Origin: Nocardiopsis metallicus
GTDB lineage: Bacteria > Actinomycetota > Actinomycetes > Streptosporangiales > Streptosporangiaceae
Assembly: GCF_014201115.1 (NCBI RefSeq)
Contig: NZ_JACHDO010000001.1
Coordinates: 6,386,001-6,450,000 of the forward strand
Length of the DNA stretch: 64,000 nucleotides
Direction of reading: 5' to 3'
Of the stretch, positions 1 through 9,500 are shown piece after piece (the stretch's first letter is position 1; each line of letters begins with the position of its first letter). The notes beneath the pieces are model-generated. The model was given only the letters and a program-made list of their open reading frames with translations, made no database searches and had not been told where the DNA came from. The translations under genes and the position numbers were made by a program.

Positions 1-867
1 CTCGTGCTCCGAGCCGGGTCCAAGCCGTCCGGCGGGAACTTTCGGATCGTGCTCTTCGAGGACGCCGACCGGGCCACCGAGGCCGCCTCCAACGCGCTGC
101 TCAAGGCGGTGGAGGAACCCTCGCCGCGCACGGTGTGGCTGCTGTGCACCCCCACCCCGGACGATCTGCTCATCACCATCCGCTCCCGCTGCCGCCTGGT
201 CACCCTGGCCAGCCCCGGCACCAGACAGATCGTCGACGCCCTCGTCCAGCGGGACGGGGTGGACGCGGTCACCGCCGAGGCCGCCGCCAGAGCCGCCGCG
301 GGACGGGTGGACCGCGCCCGGCAGCTGGCCACCGACCCGGAGGCGCGCCGCCGCCGGGAGGAGGTCCTGTCCATTCCGGCCGGGCTGGACGGACTCGGCG
401 CCTGTGTGACCGCGGCCGCGCGCCTGTTCGAGATCGCCGAGGAGGAGTCCAAGGCGCTCACCACGGCCCTCAACGAGAAGGAGAAGGACGACCTCAAGGC
501 GGCCTTCGGCGAGGGTTCCACCGGCAAGGGCGTGGCCAAGGCGGTCCGCGGCGCGGCGGGGGCGCTCAAGGACCTGGACGAACGGCAAAAGCGCAGGGCC
601 ACCCGGATCAAGCGGGACTCCTACGACCGGGCCCTGCTCGACCTGGCGGCCTTCTACCGGGACGTGCTCGCCCTTCAGCTGGGCGCGACGGTGGAGCTGT
701 CCACCGCCGAGCGCTCCGGCGACCTGCAGCGGATCGCCCGTTCCAGTACCCCTGAGTCCACGCTCAGAAGGATCGACGCGATCATGGACTGCCGCGGTCG
801 GATCGCGGCCAACGTGCACCCGCAGATCGCCATGGAGGCGATGACCTCCGCGCTCCTGGCGGGCTAG
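1..867 (+). CDS. holB: DNA polymerase III subunit delta' (3' part)
   Basis: The reading frame is open from the first base, so the 5' part lies outside the window. The visible 288 codons contain the delta'/DnaX-type AAA+ Walker B-like region (FEDADRATEAASNALLK), a following LLKAVEEP helix and the SRC motif in RSRCRLV, then a helical C-terminal collar domain. In the family, delta' is a clamp-loader subunit that helps load the beta sliding clamp during replication. The Walker A part cannot be judged because it is upstream. The gene ends with TAG and is followed by about 118 bp before the next gene. Confidence 0.9.
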   Translation, partial: LVLRAGSKPSGGNFRIVLFEDADRATEAASNALLKAVEEPSPRTVWLLCTPTPDDLLITIRSRCRLVTLASPGTRQIVDALVQRDGVDAVTAEAAARAAAGRVDRARQLATDPEARRRREEVLSIPAGLDGLGACVTAAARLFEIAEEESKALTTALNEKEKDDLKAAFGEGSTGKGVAKAVRGAAGALKDLDERQKRRATRIKRDSYDRALLDLAAFYRDVLALQLGATVELSTAERSGDLQRIARSSTPESTLRRIDAIMDCRGRIAANVHPQIAMEAMTSALLAG

Positions 868-985
868 GACACGAGGCGGGACCGGGGCGCATCCCGGCCC
901 TCCGGGGCGGCGGGCGCGGGGTACGGGCGGCCGCGGAGCCCGGGACAATGGTGCGGCTACGGGATTCGAGTGAAGGCGGTTACGG

Positions 986-2557
986 GTGGGGACGAGGCTT
1001 CGGGGTCCGTTGGCGGCACTGCTCGCCGGGGTGGTGCTGGTCTCCGGCTGCACGGCGGGCGGCGACACGGCCGACGAGGACAGCGGCGGCGGTGACGGCA
1101 CCCGGGTGGACGTCGCGGAGCAGGAGCTCCTCTGGGAGGAGTGCGACAGCGGCCTGCCCGGCAGCGAGTGCACGGTCTTCGAGGTGCCGCTGGACTACGA
1201 GGACCCCGACGGTGAGCGGATCGAGATCGCGGTCAAGCGCTTCCCCGCCACCGGCGACGACGTCATCGGCTCCCTACTGGTCAACCCCGGCGGCCCCGGC
1301 GGCTCCGGGTTCGACTTCGTCGACCACGCCCCCTACACCGTCAGCGAGGCGGTGCGGGAGAGCTTCGACGTGGTCGGCTTCGACCCGCGCGGCGTGGGCC
1401 GCAGCACCCCGCTGACCTGCCTTGACGCCGAGGAGATCGACGACTACCTCGGAACCGACTACGGCGAGGCCGACGACCTCGCCGACCTCAGCCCCGAAGG
1501 GCTCGACCAGATCGAGGCCAAGAGCCGCGCCTTCGTCGAGGCCTGCGAGGAGAACGACTCCGAGCTGATGCGCAACATCGGCACCGCCGACGTCGCCCGA
1601 GACATGGACGTGCTGCGCGGGCTGCTCGGTGACGAGCAGCTCACCTACCTCGGCGCCTCCTACGGCACGCACATCGGCGCGCAGTACGCCGAGCAGTTCC
1701 CGGAGCGGGTTCGCGCCCTGGTGCTCGACGGCGCGGTCGACCCCAGCCAGGACCAGCTGAGCGTGAGCGTTCAGCAGGCCACCGGTTTCGAGACGGCGCT
1801 GCGCTCCTTCGTCGAGGACTGCCTGACCAGACCCGACTGCCCCCTCGGTAGCCCGGGGGACAGCGTCGACCAGGGCATCGCGGTTCTGGACGACTTCCTG
1901 GCGGACACGGCGGCCGAGCCGCTCACCAGTGCCACCGACGACGACCGCGAGGTCAACCGGGCCCGCGCCGAGCTGGGCGTGCTCGCGGCCCTGTACACCG
2001 AGAACTGGTGGCCGCGGGTGCGCGAGGCGCTCACCGACGCCATGGAGGGCGGCGACGGCACCGGACTGCTGCTGCTCGGCGACGACCTGTACGGGCGCGG
2101 CGACCTGGCCGAGTACGAGAACTCCACCGCGGCGCTCGTCGCCGTGAACTGCTCGGACTCGGAGGCGCCCCGCGAGGTGGAGGCCTACGCGGAGGCGGCG
2201 GCCGAGGCCGCCCAGGAATCACCGATGTTCGGCCCGATGCTGGCGTGGGGTGCTCTGACCTGCGCGTTCTGGCCGGAGGAGGCGGTGGCCCCGCTCGCCG
2301 AGCTCAACGCCCCGGGCGCCGACCCGATCATGGTGGTGGGTACCACACGCGACTCCGCCACCCCCTACGCCTGGTCCGAGGCGCTCGCCGCCCAGCTGGA
2401 CTCGGGTTTCCTGGTCACCCGGGACGGCGACGGCCACACCGGCTACCGCATGGGCGATGCCTGCGTGGACACGATGGTCGACGACTACCTGCTGGAACTG
2501 GCCGTACCGGACGACGGGATGGCCTGTGCCGGTCCTCGCGCGGCCGAGGTCGGCTAG
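986..2557 (+). CDS. secreted alpha/beta-hydrolase lipoprotein, tripeptidyl aminopeptidase (TAP)-like
   Basis: 523 aa with a GTG start. The N-terminus is a lipoprotein signal peptide: basic residues, a hydrophobic stretch, then the lipobox VSGC at about residues 19-22. The mature protein has the alpha/beta-hydrolase oxyanion region (VNPGGPGGSG), the nucleophile elbow GASYG and a C-terminal TAP-like segment with VVGTTRDSATPY (acid) and DGDGHTGY (catalytic His). Family members are exported serine peptidases that remove N-terminal tripeptides or act on ester substrates. I infer an extracellular membrane-anchored peptidase/hydrolase; the substrate cannot be told. It stands alone, just before the tRNA-Thr gene. 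Confidence 0.85.
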   Translation: MGTRLRGPLAALLAGVVLVSGCTAGGDTADEDSGGGDGTRVDVAEQELLWEECDSGLPGSECTVFEVPLDYEDPDGERIEIAVKRFPATGDDVIGSLLVNPGGPGGSGFDFVDHAPYTVSEAVRESFDVVGFDPRGVGRSTPLTCLDAEEIDDYLGTDYGEADDLADLSPEGLDQIEAKSRAFVEACEENDSELMRNIGTADVARDMDVLRGLLGDEQLTYLGASYGTHIGAQYAEQFPERVRALVLDGAVDPSQDQLSVSVQQATGFETALRSFVEDCLTRPDCPLGSPGDSVDQGIAVLDDFLADTAAEPLTSATDDDREVNRARAELGVLAALYTENWWPRVREALTDAMEGGDGTGLLLLGDDLYGRGDLAEYENSTAALVAVNCSDSEAPREVEAYAEAAAEAAQESPMFGPMLAWGALTCAFWPEEAVAPLAELNAPGADPIMVVGTTRDSATPYAWSEALAAQLDSGFLVTRDGDGHTGYRMGDACVDTMVDDYLLELAVPDDGMACAGPRAAEVG

Positions 2558-2649
2558 CCGCGACCCGGGTGGCCGGGAAAACGGTACGCGCCACTCATCG
2601 GAGGCGTTAGACTGGTTTCTGCTTCGGCACGTGCAACGCGTGCCGGTGT

Positions 2650-2725
2650 GCCGCCTTAGCTCAGTCGGCAGAGCGATTCACTCGTAATGAATAGGTCATC
2701 GGTTCGATTCCGATAGGCGGCTCCA
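2650..2725 (+). tRNA. tRNA-Thr (anticodon CGU), CCA encoded
   Basis: A complete cloverleaf can be folded. The acceptor stem GCCGCCT pairs with AGGCGGC; the D arm is GCTC/GAGC; the anticodon stem ATTCA/TGAAT encloses loop CTCGTAA, giving anticodon CGU (reads ACG, Thr); the T arm is ATCGG/CCGAT with TTCGATT. The discriminator base is T and the 3' CCA is encoded. A strong hairpin follows 2 nt later. No duplicate of the tRNA 3' end was seen in the next 8 kb, so there is no direct sign of a tRNA-integrated island. Confidence 0.95.
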
Positions 2726-2727
2726 GC

Positions 2728-2760
2728 CGAAACGCCACCCCGGACCGGGGTGGCGTTTCG
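2728..2760 (+). terminator. hairpin terminator after tRNA-Thr
   Basis: A perfect 14-bp inverted repeat (arms 2728-2741 and 2747-2760) with a 5-nt loop. The right arm contains TTT but no long T-run follows, as is usual in high-GC actinomycetes. Confidence 0.75.
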
Positions 2761-2886
2761 CGTTGGTGGCCGATGGGGCGACCGTGTCTGTTCGGCGAAC
2801 AGGTTCTCCACGGCCTCGGCCCCCTCCCTGAGCATCGGGCGGGCCTGAGGTGTTTCCGGGCCCGGTTCACAGGGCCTGCGGCACGC

Positions 2887-2922
2887 TTCCCGGCGGTGGT
2901 GCGCGCTACGGTACATAACGCA
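2887..2922 (+). promoter_or_regulatory. promoter-like element shared by both beta-helix/AAA+ paralogs (copy 1)
   Basis: TTCCCGGCGG at 2887-2896 and TACGGTACATAACGCA at 2907-2922. The same two blocks at the same spacing (20 nt start to start) lie upstream of the second paralog at 6448-6483. TACGGT fits a TAnnnT -10 box. It sits about 77-112 bp upstream of the start at 2999. A shared sigma factor or regulator is inferred from the conservation. Confidence 0.55.
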
Positions 2923-2998
2923 CACACCTGATCCCTGGTGCCCCAGTTCCCCGCAAAGCCCCCCTACGCACCCCCGAGTACCCCCGAGGAGCCGCCGC

Positions 2999-5900
2999 AT
3001 GTACACGGTCCGTGTGTCCAAGACCGACCCCCGAGCCTTCTCCTCCCTCGGGGACGCGGTCAGGGACCCTCGGTACGCGAATCTGGACCTGTACCTCCAG
3101 GTTGATCCGGGCTACTACATCGAGCCCCGGGGCGTCGGGGTGCAACGGAAACTGGTGGTGGTGCCGGCCCAGGGGCCCGAGACGGTGGTGGTCGCGGGGC
3201 CCCAGGAGGGCAACGTCTTCAACGTCAAGGGTGAGCTGGAGCTCTACGGCGTCAAGATCGTCGGCAACAGCTCTAAGTACCCGCCGCTGTACACGCACGA
3301 AGGCAGCCGGTTCAAGGCGGTCGACTGCTGGTTCGAAGGCAGCGTCCGGATAGACCTGAACGGCCGCGCACAGGAACTGCTGAACTGCACCTTCGTGGGG
3401 GCCGGTGTCTGCTGGTTCGAGGGCGGCGGTCGGATCGGCAACTCCTCCTTCCGTGACGCCGTCCTCACCCTCGGCAAGAACGCCCGTCCGGAGGTGAACG
3501 CGGTCGAATTCAGCGGCGGGTGCCCCGAGTGGAACAGTCTGACCGTTGACGGCGCCTCGATCACGGTCACCGACTGCGTCATCAAGAACGGCGGGAGCGA
3601 AGCCGGGACAGCGGTGGCCGTGCTCGGCGGTGCCAAGGCGCGGTTCGTCAACCTCTCGCTTCCCGAGCAGAGGTGGATGCCGATCATGGTGCGGGGCAGG
3701 GACACCCGTGCGGAGTTCAGTAATCTGCTGGTGTCCGGCGGGGAGGAAGGCTATCCCTCGGTCAGATTCCTGGAGGGCGCCTCGGGGAGCATCGAGGGCG
3801 CGCGGATCAGCAACATGGGATCCGTGGCCCTGGACGTGAACGACGCGGCCCTGACCGCGAAAGGTCTCGCCTGTGAGGACCTGACGGGCATCGCTCTCCA
3901 GGTGACGAAGGGCAGCGTGACCGGCGGCGGGCTCACCTTCAGCCGACTCGGGAACCATGCGGTCTCCGGTGTCGACGCACAGATCGACCTGTCCGACATC
4001 GAGATGCGGGACCCCCTCCCCAGTACTAACGAGGGCCTCGCCGGTATCTTCGTGGAGCGCTCCCGGCTCCAGCTCAGCCGGGTGCGGGCGTCCGGATCGA
4101 GGGGACCGGTGGCCATCACTGTGAAGTCCGACGCGACCCTGACCGACATCACCGCCGAGGGCGGTTGGGGCGGGCTCGTGGTCAAGGACGACAGCACGGT
4201 CAAGGTACGCGGCCTGCGGACCGCCAAGGCCGAGTGCAACGGCATGCTGGTGATGTCGGGTGCGTTCGTCGAGGCCGAGGACGTCGACATCGCCGAGACC
4301 GCCTACGATTCCGTCTACGTCGAGGGCGCTCGCCTCACGCTGCGCTCGTCCACGGTGAGCCAGAGCGAGGGGCAGGGGGTCGGGGTCCTACAGGGCGGGA
4401 GCGTCACCCTGGAGGACTGCACGATTCGGGACGGCGCACAGAACGGGGTCCAGGTCATCGACGGGAGCAGCCGGGCCCGGCTGCTCCGGGGCGAGATCAC
4501 CGGCAACAAGGGCTACGGGATGGACTCGCACGAGGACGCCGCCGTCCAGGTCGAGGACACCGCCTTCACCGACAACAAGGTGAAGGAGCAGGTCCAGGCC
4601 CACGCCGCGGCGGAGGACGCCCCCGCCGGGCCGGACGCGCCGACGGGAGAGGCCAGGCCCCTGGAGGAGCTCCTCGCGGAACTCGACGCGATGGTCGGGC
4701 TGGACGGGGTCAAGAAGGAGGTCCGCTCACTCGTCAACCTCCTTAAGGTCAACGCGAAAAGGGCCGCGGCCGGGCTCCCCGTGCCCCCCATGAGTCGCCA
4801 CATGATCTTCTCTGGGCCTCCCGGCACCGGCAAGACCACGGTGGCCCGCCTGTACGGGGAGATCCTGCGGTCCCTGGGCGTGCTGTCGAACGGACAGTTC
4901 GTCGAGGCGGCCCGGCAGGACCTGGTCGCCGAGCACCTGGGTGGGACCAGTGCCAAGGTCACCCAGGTGGTGGAGCGGGCCCGGGGCGGGGTGCTGTTCG
5001 TGGACGAGGCGTACGCGCTGTCCCGGCAGTTCGGTTCCGGCTCCGATTTCGGCCAGGAGGCCATCGACACCCTCATCAAGTTCATGGAGGACCTACGCGA
5101 CGAGATCGTCATCATCTTCGCGGGCTACTCCAGTGAGATGCGGACCTTCCTCGACTCGAACCCGGGGCTGAGCTCCCGGGTGTCGAACACGATCGAGTTC
5201 GAGAACTACTCGCCCGAACAGCTCACCACCATCTTCGAGCGCCTGGCGGCCAAACAGAGCAACGAGCTCGGCGAGGGCGTGCGCGAGACCCTGGTCCAGC
5301 ACTTCCAGAAGCAGAAGCGGGACGAGACCTTCGGCAACGGCCGGGAGGCGCGGCGGCTCTTCGAGGAAGTGCTCCAGGCCCAGGCCGACCGGCTCGCGGA
5401 GCTGGACGACATCAGCGCCGCGGACCTCTCCCTGATCCTGCCCGCCGACCTCGAGGGCGTGGTGGACACCGGCCTGTCCGCCCGGGTCGGCGCGCCCAGG
5501 GACGCCGACCAGACCCAGGCCCTGCTGGCCAAGCTGGAGGGCATGGTCGGGCTGGCCGGGGTCAAGAACGAGGTCGCCGGCATCATCACCCGCATCGCGG
5601 CCGCCCGGCGCAGGCAGGAGGCCGGGCTCAGCGGTAGCATCCCGCCGCAGCACCTGGTGTTCTCCGGGCCTCCCGGTACCGGTAAGACCACGGTGGCGCG
5701 GATCTACGGAGAGTTGCTGGCCGCACTGGGCGTCCTGGCCCAGGGACAGGTGGTCGAGGTGGCCCGAGGCGACCTGGTGGGCGCCTTCGTGGGCCAGACG
5801 GCGCAGAAGACCAAGGACGTGTTCGAGCGGGCCCGGGGCGGGGTGCTGTTCATCGACGAGGCGTACACGCTCGCGCGCGAGGGGGCCTCCGGTTCCGACT

Positions 5901-6328
5901 TCGGCCAGGAGGCCATCGACACCCTCCTCAAACTCATGGAGGACCACCGCGACGAGGTCGTGGTGATCGTGGCCGGCTACACGAACGAGATGGCCGGTTT
6001 CATGGCCAGCAACCCCGGTCTGGACTCGCGGTTCTCCGGGACGGTGGAGTTCGAGCCCTACGGCCGGGACGACCTGGTGGGGATCTTCACCGGGATGGCC
6101 CAGGGCTCCGACTTCCTGGTGCCGGACCAGACCCGCCAGGCCCTGGCCGGGGTCTTCGAGCGGGACGCGGCGCTGTACGCGCAGGGCAACGGCCGTGAGG
6201 TCCGCAAGCTCTTCGAAGCGGCCCAGGGCAAGCAGGCGTGGCGGCTCAACGCGCAGGCGCAGGCGGGGCACACGGTCGGCAAGGAGGACCTCCAGCTGCT
6301 GCTGCCGGAGGACGTCGGCGCGGTGTGA
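2999..6328 (+). CDS. right-handed beta-helix protein with two CbbX/SpoVK-type AAA+ ATPase domains (paralog 1)
   Basis: 1109 aa; ATG start with GAGGAG 7 nt upstream. Residues about 1-530 are a repetitive, beta-rich region with recurring x-V-x-G/D-x-x-I/V steps typical of right-handed parallel beta-helices (pectate-lyase-like fold). Two AAA+ modules follow. D1 starts near 550, with Walker A GPPGTGKT at 606-613 and Walker B VLFVDE ending D669-E670. D2 has Walker A at 890-897 (K896) and Walker B ending D953-E954. Both keep NPGL-SR/SRF arginine-finger-like motifs. The AAA+ type matches the CbbX/SpoVK/EccA group, whose members remodel protein complexes. No signal peptide or membrane segment is seen, so it is probably cytoplasmic. 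I infer a remodelling ATPase whose beta-helix recognises a surface or polymeric target; the target is unknown. The homologous gene follows 202 bp downstream. Confidence 0.8.
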   Translation: MYTVRVSKTDPRAFSSLGDAVRDPRYANLDLYLQVDPGYYIEPRGVGVQRKLVVVPAQGPETVVVAGPQEGNVFNVKGELELYGVKIVGNSSKYPPLYTHEGSRFKAVDCWFEGSVRIDLNGRAQELLNCTFVGAGVCWFEGGGRIGNSSFRDAVLTLGKNARPEVNAVEFSGGCPEWNSLTVDGASITVTDCVIKNGGSEAGTAVAVLGGAKARFVNLSLPEQRWMPIMVRGRDTRAEFSNLLVSGGEEGYPSVRFLEGASGSIEGARISNMGSVALDVNDAALTAKGLACEDLTGIALQVTKGSVTGGGLTFSRLGNHAVSGVDAQIDLSDIEMRDPLPSTNEGLAGIFVERSRLQLSRVRASGSRGPVAITVKSDATLTDITAEGGWGGLVVKDDSTVKVRGLRTAKAECNGMLVMSGAFVEAEDVDIAETAYDSVYVEGARLTLRSSTVSQSEGQGVGVLQGGSVTLEDCTIRDGAQNGVQVIDGSSRARLLRGEITGNKGYGMDSHEDAAVQVEDTAFTDNKVKEQVQAHAAAEDAPAGPDAPTGEARPLEELLAELDAMVGLDGVKKEVRSLVNLLKVNAKRAAAGLPVPPMSRHMIFSGPPGTGKTTVARLYGEILRSLGVLSNGQFVEAARQDLVAEHLGGTSAKVTQVVERARGGVLFVDEAYALSRQFGSGSDFGQEAIDTLIKFMEDLRDEIVIIFAGYSSEMRTFLDSNPGLSSRVSNTIEFENYSPEQLTTIFERLAAKQSNELGEGVRETLVQHFQKQKRDETFGNGREARRLFEEVLQAQADRLAELDDISAADLSLILPADLEGVVDTGLSARVGAPRDADQTQALLAKLEGMVGLAGVKNEVAGIITRIAAARRRQEAGLSGSIPPQHLVFSGPPGTGKTTVARIYGELLAALGVLAQGQVVEVARGDLVGAFVGQTAQKTKDVFERARGGVLFIDEAYTLAREGASGSDFGQEAIDTLLKLMEDHRDEVVVIVAGYTNEMAGFMASNPGLDSRFSGTVEFEPYGRDDLVGIFTGMAQGSDFLVPDQTRQALAGVFERDAALYAQGNGREVRKLFEAAQGKQAWRLNAQAQAGHTVGKEDLQLLLPEDVGAV

Positions 6329-6447
6329 GACCCAGCGGAGACACTGTGTGATCGGTGAGTGGCCAGGTGGTCAGCCCAGCCCGGACCGGACCTGCGGTTC
6401 CGGGGGTGTTGACCGACCCTGGCCACACGTGTGTGCGTTGTCCCGGG

Positions 6448-6483
6448 TTCCCGGCGGCCCAGGTGGATACGGTACTTAGCGCA
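6448..6483 (+). promoter_or_regulatory. promoter-like element shared by both beta-helix/AAA+ paralogs (copy 2)
   Basis: TTCCCGGCGG at 6448-6457 and TACGGTACTTAGCGCA at 6468-6483 repeat the element upstream of paralog 1 with identical spacing; the second block differs at two positions. It lies 48-83 bp before the start at 6531, so paralog 2 probably has its own promoter as well as any read-through. Confidence 0.55.
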
Positions 6484-6530
6484 GACCCTCCGGCGCGGCG
6501 CCGGGGCCGATACCCCTTGGGAGTCGATGG

Positions 6531-9500
6531 ATGATCACGGTCCGCGTCTCGAAGACAGACCCCGCCGCCGTTTCCTCGCTGGGGAAGGCGGTGCGGGACC
6601 ATCGCTACCGGGCGGGCGGGGTCCACCTGGTCGTGGACCCGGGGGAGTACGTGGAGCCGCTGGTCATCGGGGTGCAGCGGCGCGTGGTCATCACCCCCGC
6701 CGAGGGGGCCGGGACGGTGACGGTCGTCGCGGCCAACGAGACCAACGTGTTCAACGTCCACGGGGGCGGCGCACTCGAGATCCACGGGATCTGCGTGCGC
6801 GGCTCCTCCGCGGAGTACCCGCCGCTGTACGTGCAGAAGGGCGCCCGGCTCAAGGCGGTCGACTGCGTCTTCACCGCGCCCAGGAGGGTCAACGTGGTGG
6901 GCGCCCGCGCGGAGATCGTCGGCTGTCGCTTCGAGGACAGCGGGCTGCTGTGGGACGGCAGCGAGGGCAGCGTGCGCGAGTGCTACTTCGCCGGTGCGGT
7001 GGTCGCCGTCCAGGGCGAGTGCGCGCCGAAATTCAGCGGGACGGTCTTCACCGGGGCCCACGACGACTGGCACACCCTCTACGTCGCCGGCTCCGCACCG
7101 GAGTTCGTCGACTGCGCGCTGGTGGACGGCGGCGGGGTCTACGTGCGGGACCAGGCCCGGCCTGAGTTCACGGACCTGAGGGTGACCGGCTCCCACGACT
7201 GGCCGGTGCGGGTCTACGAACGCTCCAGGGCGACCTTCACCCGCATGGTGGTGGAGGGCGCCCGCAAGAAGGACACGGACGCGGTCTTCGTCCACGGGGA
7301 CTCCGAGGCAGCCCTGAACGACTGCGAGATCACCGGCGCGACCCGCACCGGGGTGGCGATCGAGGGCGGCAGGCTCACCGCGCGGGGGCTGACGGTGACC
7401 GGCGCCGCCACCGACGCCGTTCTCGTGGACGGCGGCGAGGCGACCATCACCGATCTGCGGTGCACCCGGATCGGCAAGGCCGCCCTGCTGGTCGCCGACG
7501 GGGCCAGGGTCACCGTCGCGGGGATGTCCGTGGCCGAGAGCGGGGAGAAGGAGCGGGGCGCGATCGCCGCCGTGCGCTCCCGGTTCGAGGTGAGCGACCT
7601 GCGGGTGAGCCGCTGGCACGGACCGATGGCCATCGTGGTGGGCGGTCGCGGGTTCTTCGAGGACATCGTCGGCCACGACGTGGGTTCGGGCATCCACAGC
7701 CGCGAGGAGGCCACGCTCACGGTGCGCGGCATGGTGCTGCGCGACGCCCGCGAGGACGGCCTGAACATCCTCGACGGCACCGAGATCCAGCTGCACCACG
7801 CTGACCTGTCCGACTGCGGGGAGGACGCGGTCTACGTCCAGGGCGGGCACGTCACGCTCCGCTCCTGCACCCTGTCCGGCAGCGGGGAGCGCGGCGTCCG
7901 AGTGGGGGAGGGCGGGGTCGCCGCCCTGGAGGACACCGCCGTCCGCGACGGCCGGGGCGACGGGATCATGGTGGAGGACGGCGGTCGGGTACGCCTGGTG
8001 CGGTGCACCGTGTCCGGCAACGAGGAGGAGGGCCTGTGGGCCGCGGGCGGCGCGTCGGTGTACCTGGAGGAGAGCACCTTCAGCGGGAACCGGGGCGGGG
8101 ACGGCGACCAGGCCGGTTCGAGCGTCCCGGGTGCGGCTGCGAGCGTGGCCCAGCCGGGGGGAGGCGCTGCGGCCTGGGGGCCGGGTGAGAGCGCGGTCCG
8201 GGACCGGGCGCGACCGTTGGAATCGCTGCTCGCCGAGCTGGAGGGGATGGTGGGGCTGGAGGGGGTGAAGAAGGAGGTCCGATCCCTCGTCAACTTCCAG
8301 CTGGTGAGCGCCAAGCGGGTGGAGGCGGGTTTTCCGGCGCTCAACGTCAGCCGCCACCTGGTGTTCTCGGGCCCGTCCGGGACCGGGAAGACGACCGTGG
8401 CCCGACTCTACGGGGAGATCCTGCGTTCGCTGGGGGTGCTGGGCAAGGGGCAGCTGCTGGAGGTCTCGCGGGCGGACCTGGTGGCCGAGCAGCTCGGGGG
8501 GACGGCGCGCAAGACCGCCGATCTGGTCGGGCGGGCCCGGGGCGGGGTGCTGTTCGTGGACGAGGCCTACGAGCTCCTGGACGACGGTGCGGGGGCGGCC
8601 GGTGCGTGCCCGGACCCTGAGGGCGCCAGCGGACAGGAGGCCGTGGACACCCTCATCAGGCTCATGAAGGAACTGCGTGACGAGGTCGTGGTGGTCTTCT
8701 CCGGGAGGACCGGGCCGATGCGGGACTTCCTCGAAGCGAACCCGGCGCTGCGGGCCCGGGTGGCGCGCACCATCGAGTTCGAGGACTACTCGCCGGAGCA
8801 GCTGGGCGGGATCTTCGAGGGGATGGTCGAGGCCCAGGGCTACACCCTGGGGGAGGGCACACGCGACCTCCTGGTCCGGCACTTCCGGGGGCGGCCGCGC
8901 GGGGAGGTTCTGCGCGGGGAGGGTTTCGGTAACGGCAACGAGGCGCGCCGGGTGTTCGAGGAGGCGCTGCGGGCCCAGGCGGGCCGGATCGTGTCGGGCG
9001 ACTACCAGACCGTGGAGGACCTCACCCGGCTCCGGCCCGCCGACCTGGAGGACGCGGTCGCCGCCGGGGCGGTCGGGTCGCGCGACGGGGCCCGGGTGCG
9101 CGCGCTGCTGGCCAGTCTGGACGGCATGGTGGGCCTGGCCGAGGTCAAACGCCAGGTGCGGGGGTTCGCGGATCTTCTGGCGTCGGCGCGGCGGACGGAG
9201 GGGGAGGCCGTGCCCGCCGCACGCCACCTGGTGTTCCTGGGACCGAGTGGGACCGGGCGGAGCACGGTGGCGCGGCTCTACGGTGAGCTGTTGGCGGCGC
9301 TGGGGGTCCTGGCCCGGGGGCACCTGGTCGAGGCCGGGCCGGGGCACCTGGTGGGACCGCCGGGGCAGCGCGGGCCGGGACAGGTGGCGCGGCGCACGCG
9401 TGAGTTGTTCGAGCGGGCGCGCGGCGGATTGCTGTACGTGACGGACGCGGATGAACTGACCAGGGACTTCGCCGGTGGCCGCGGGGTCGGTCAGGACGTG

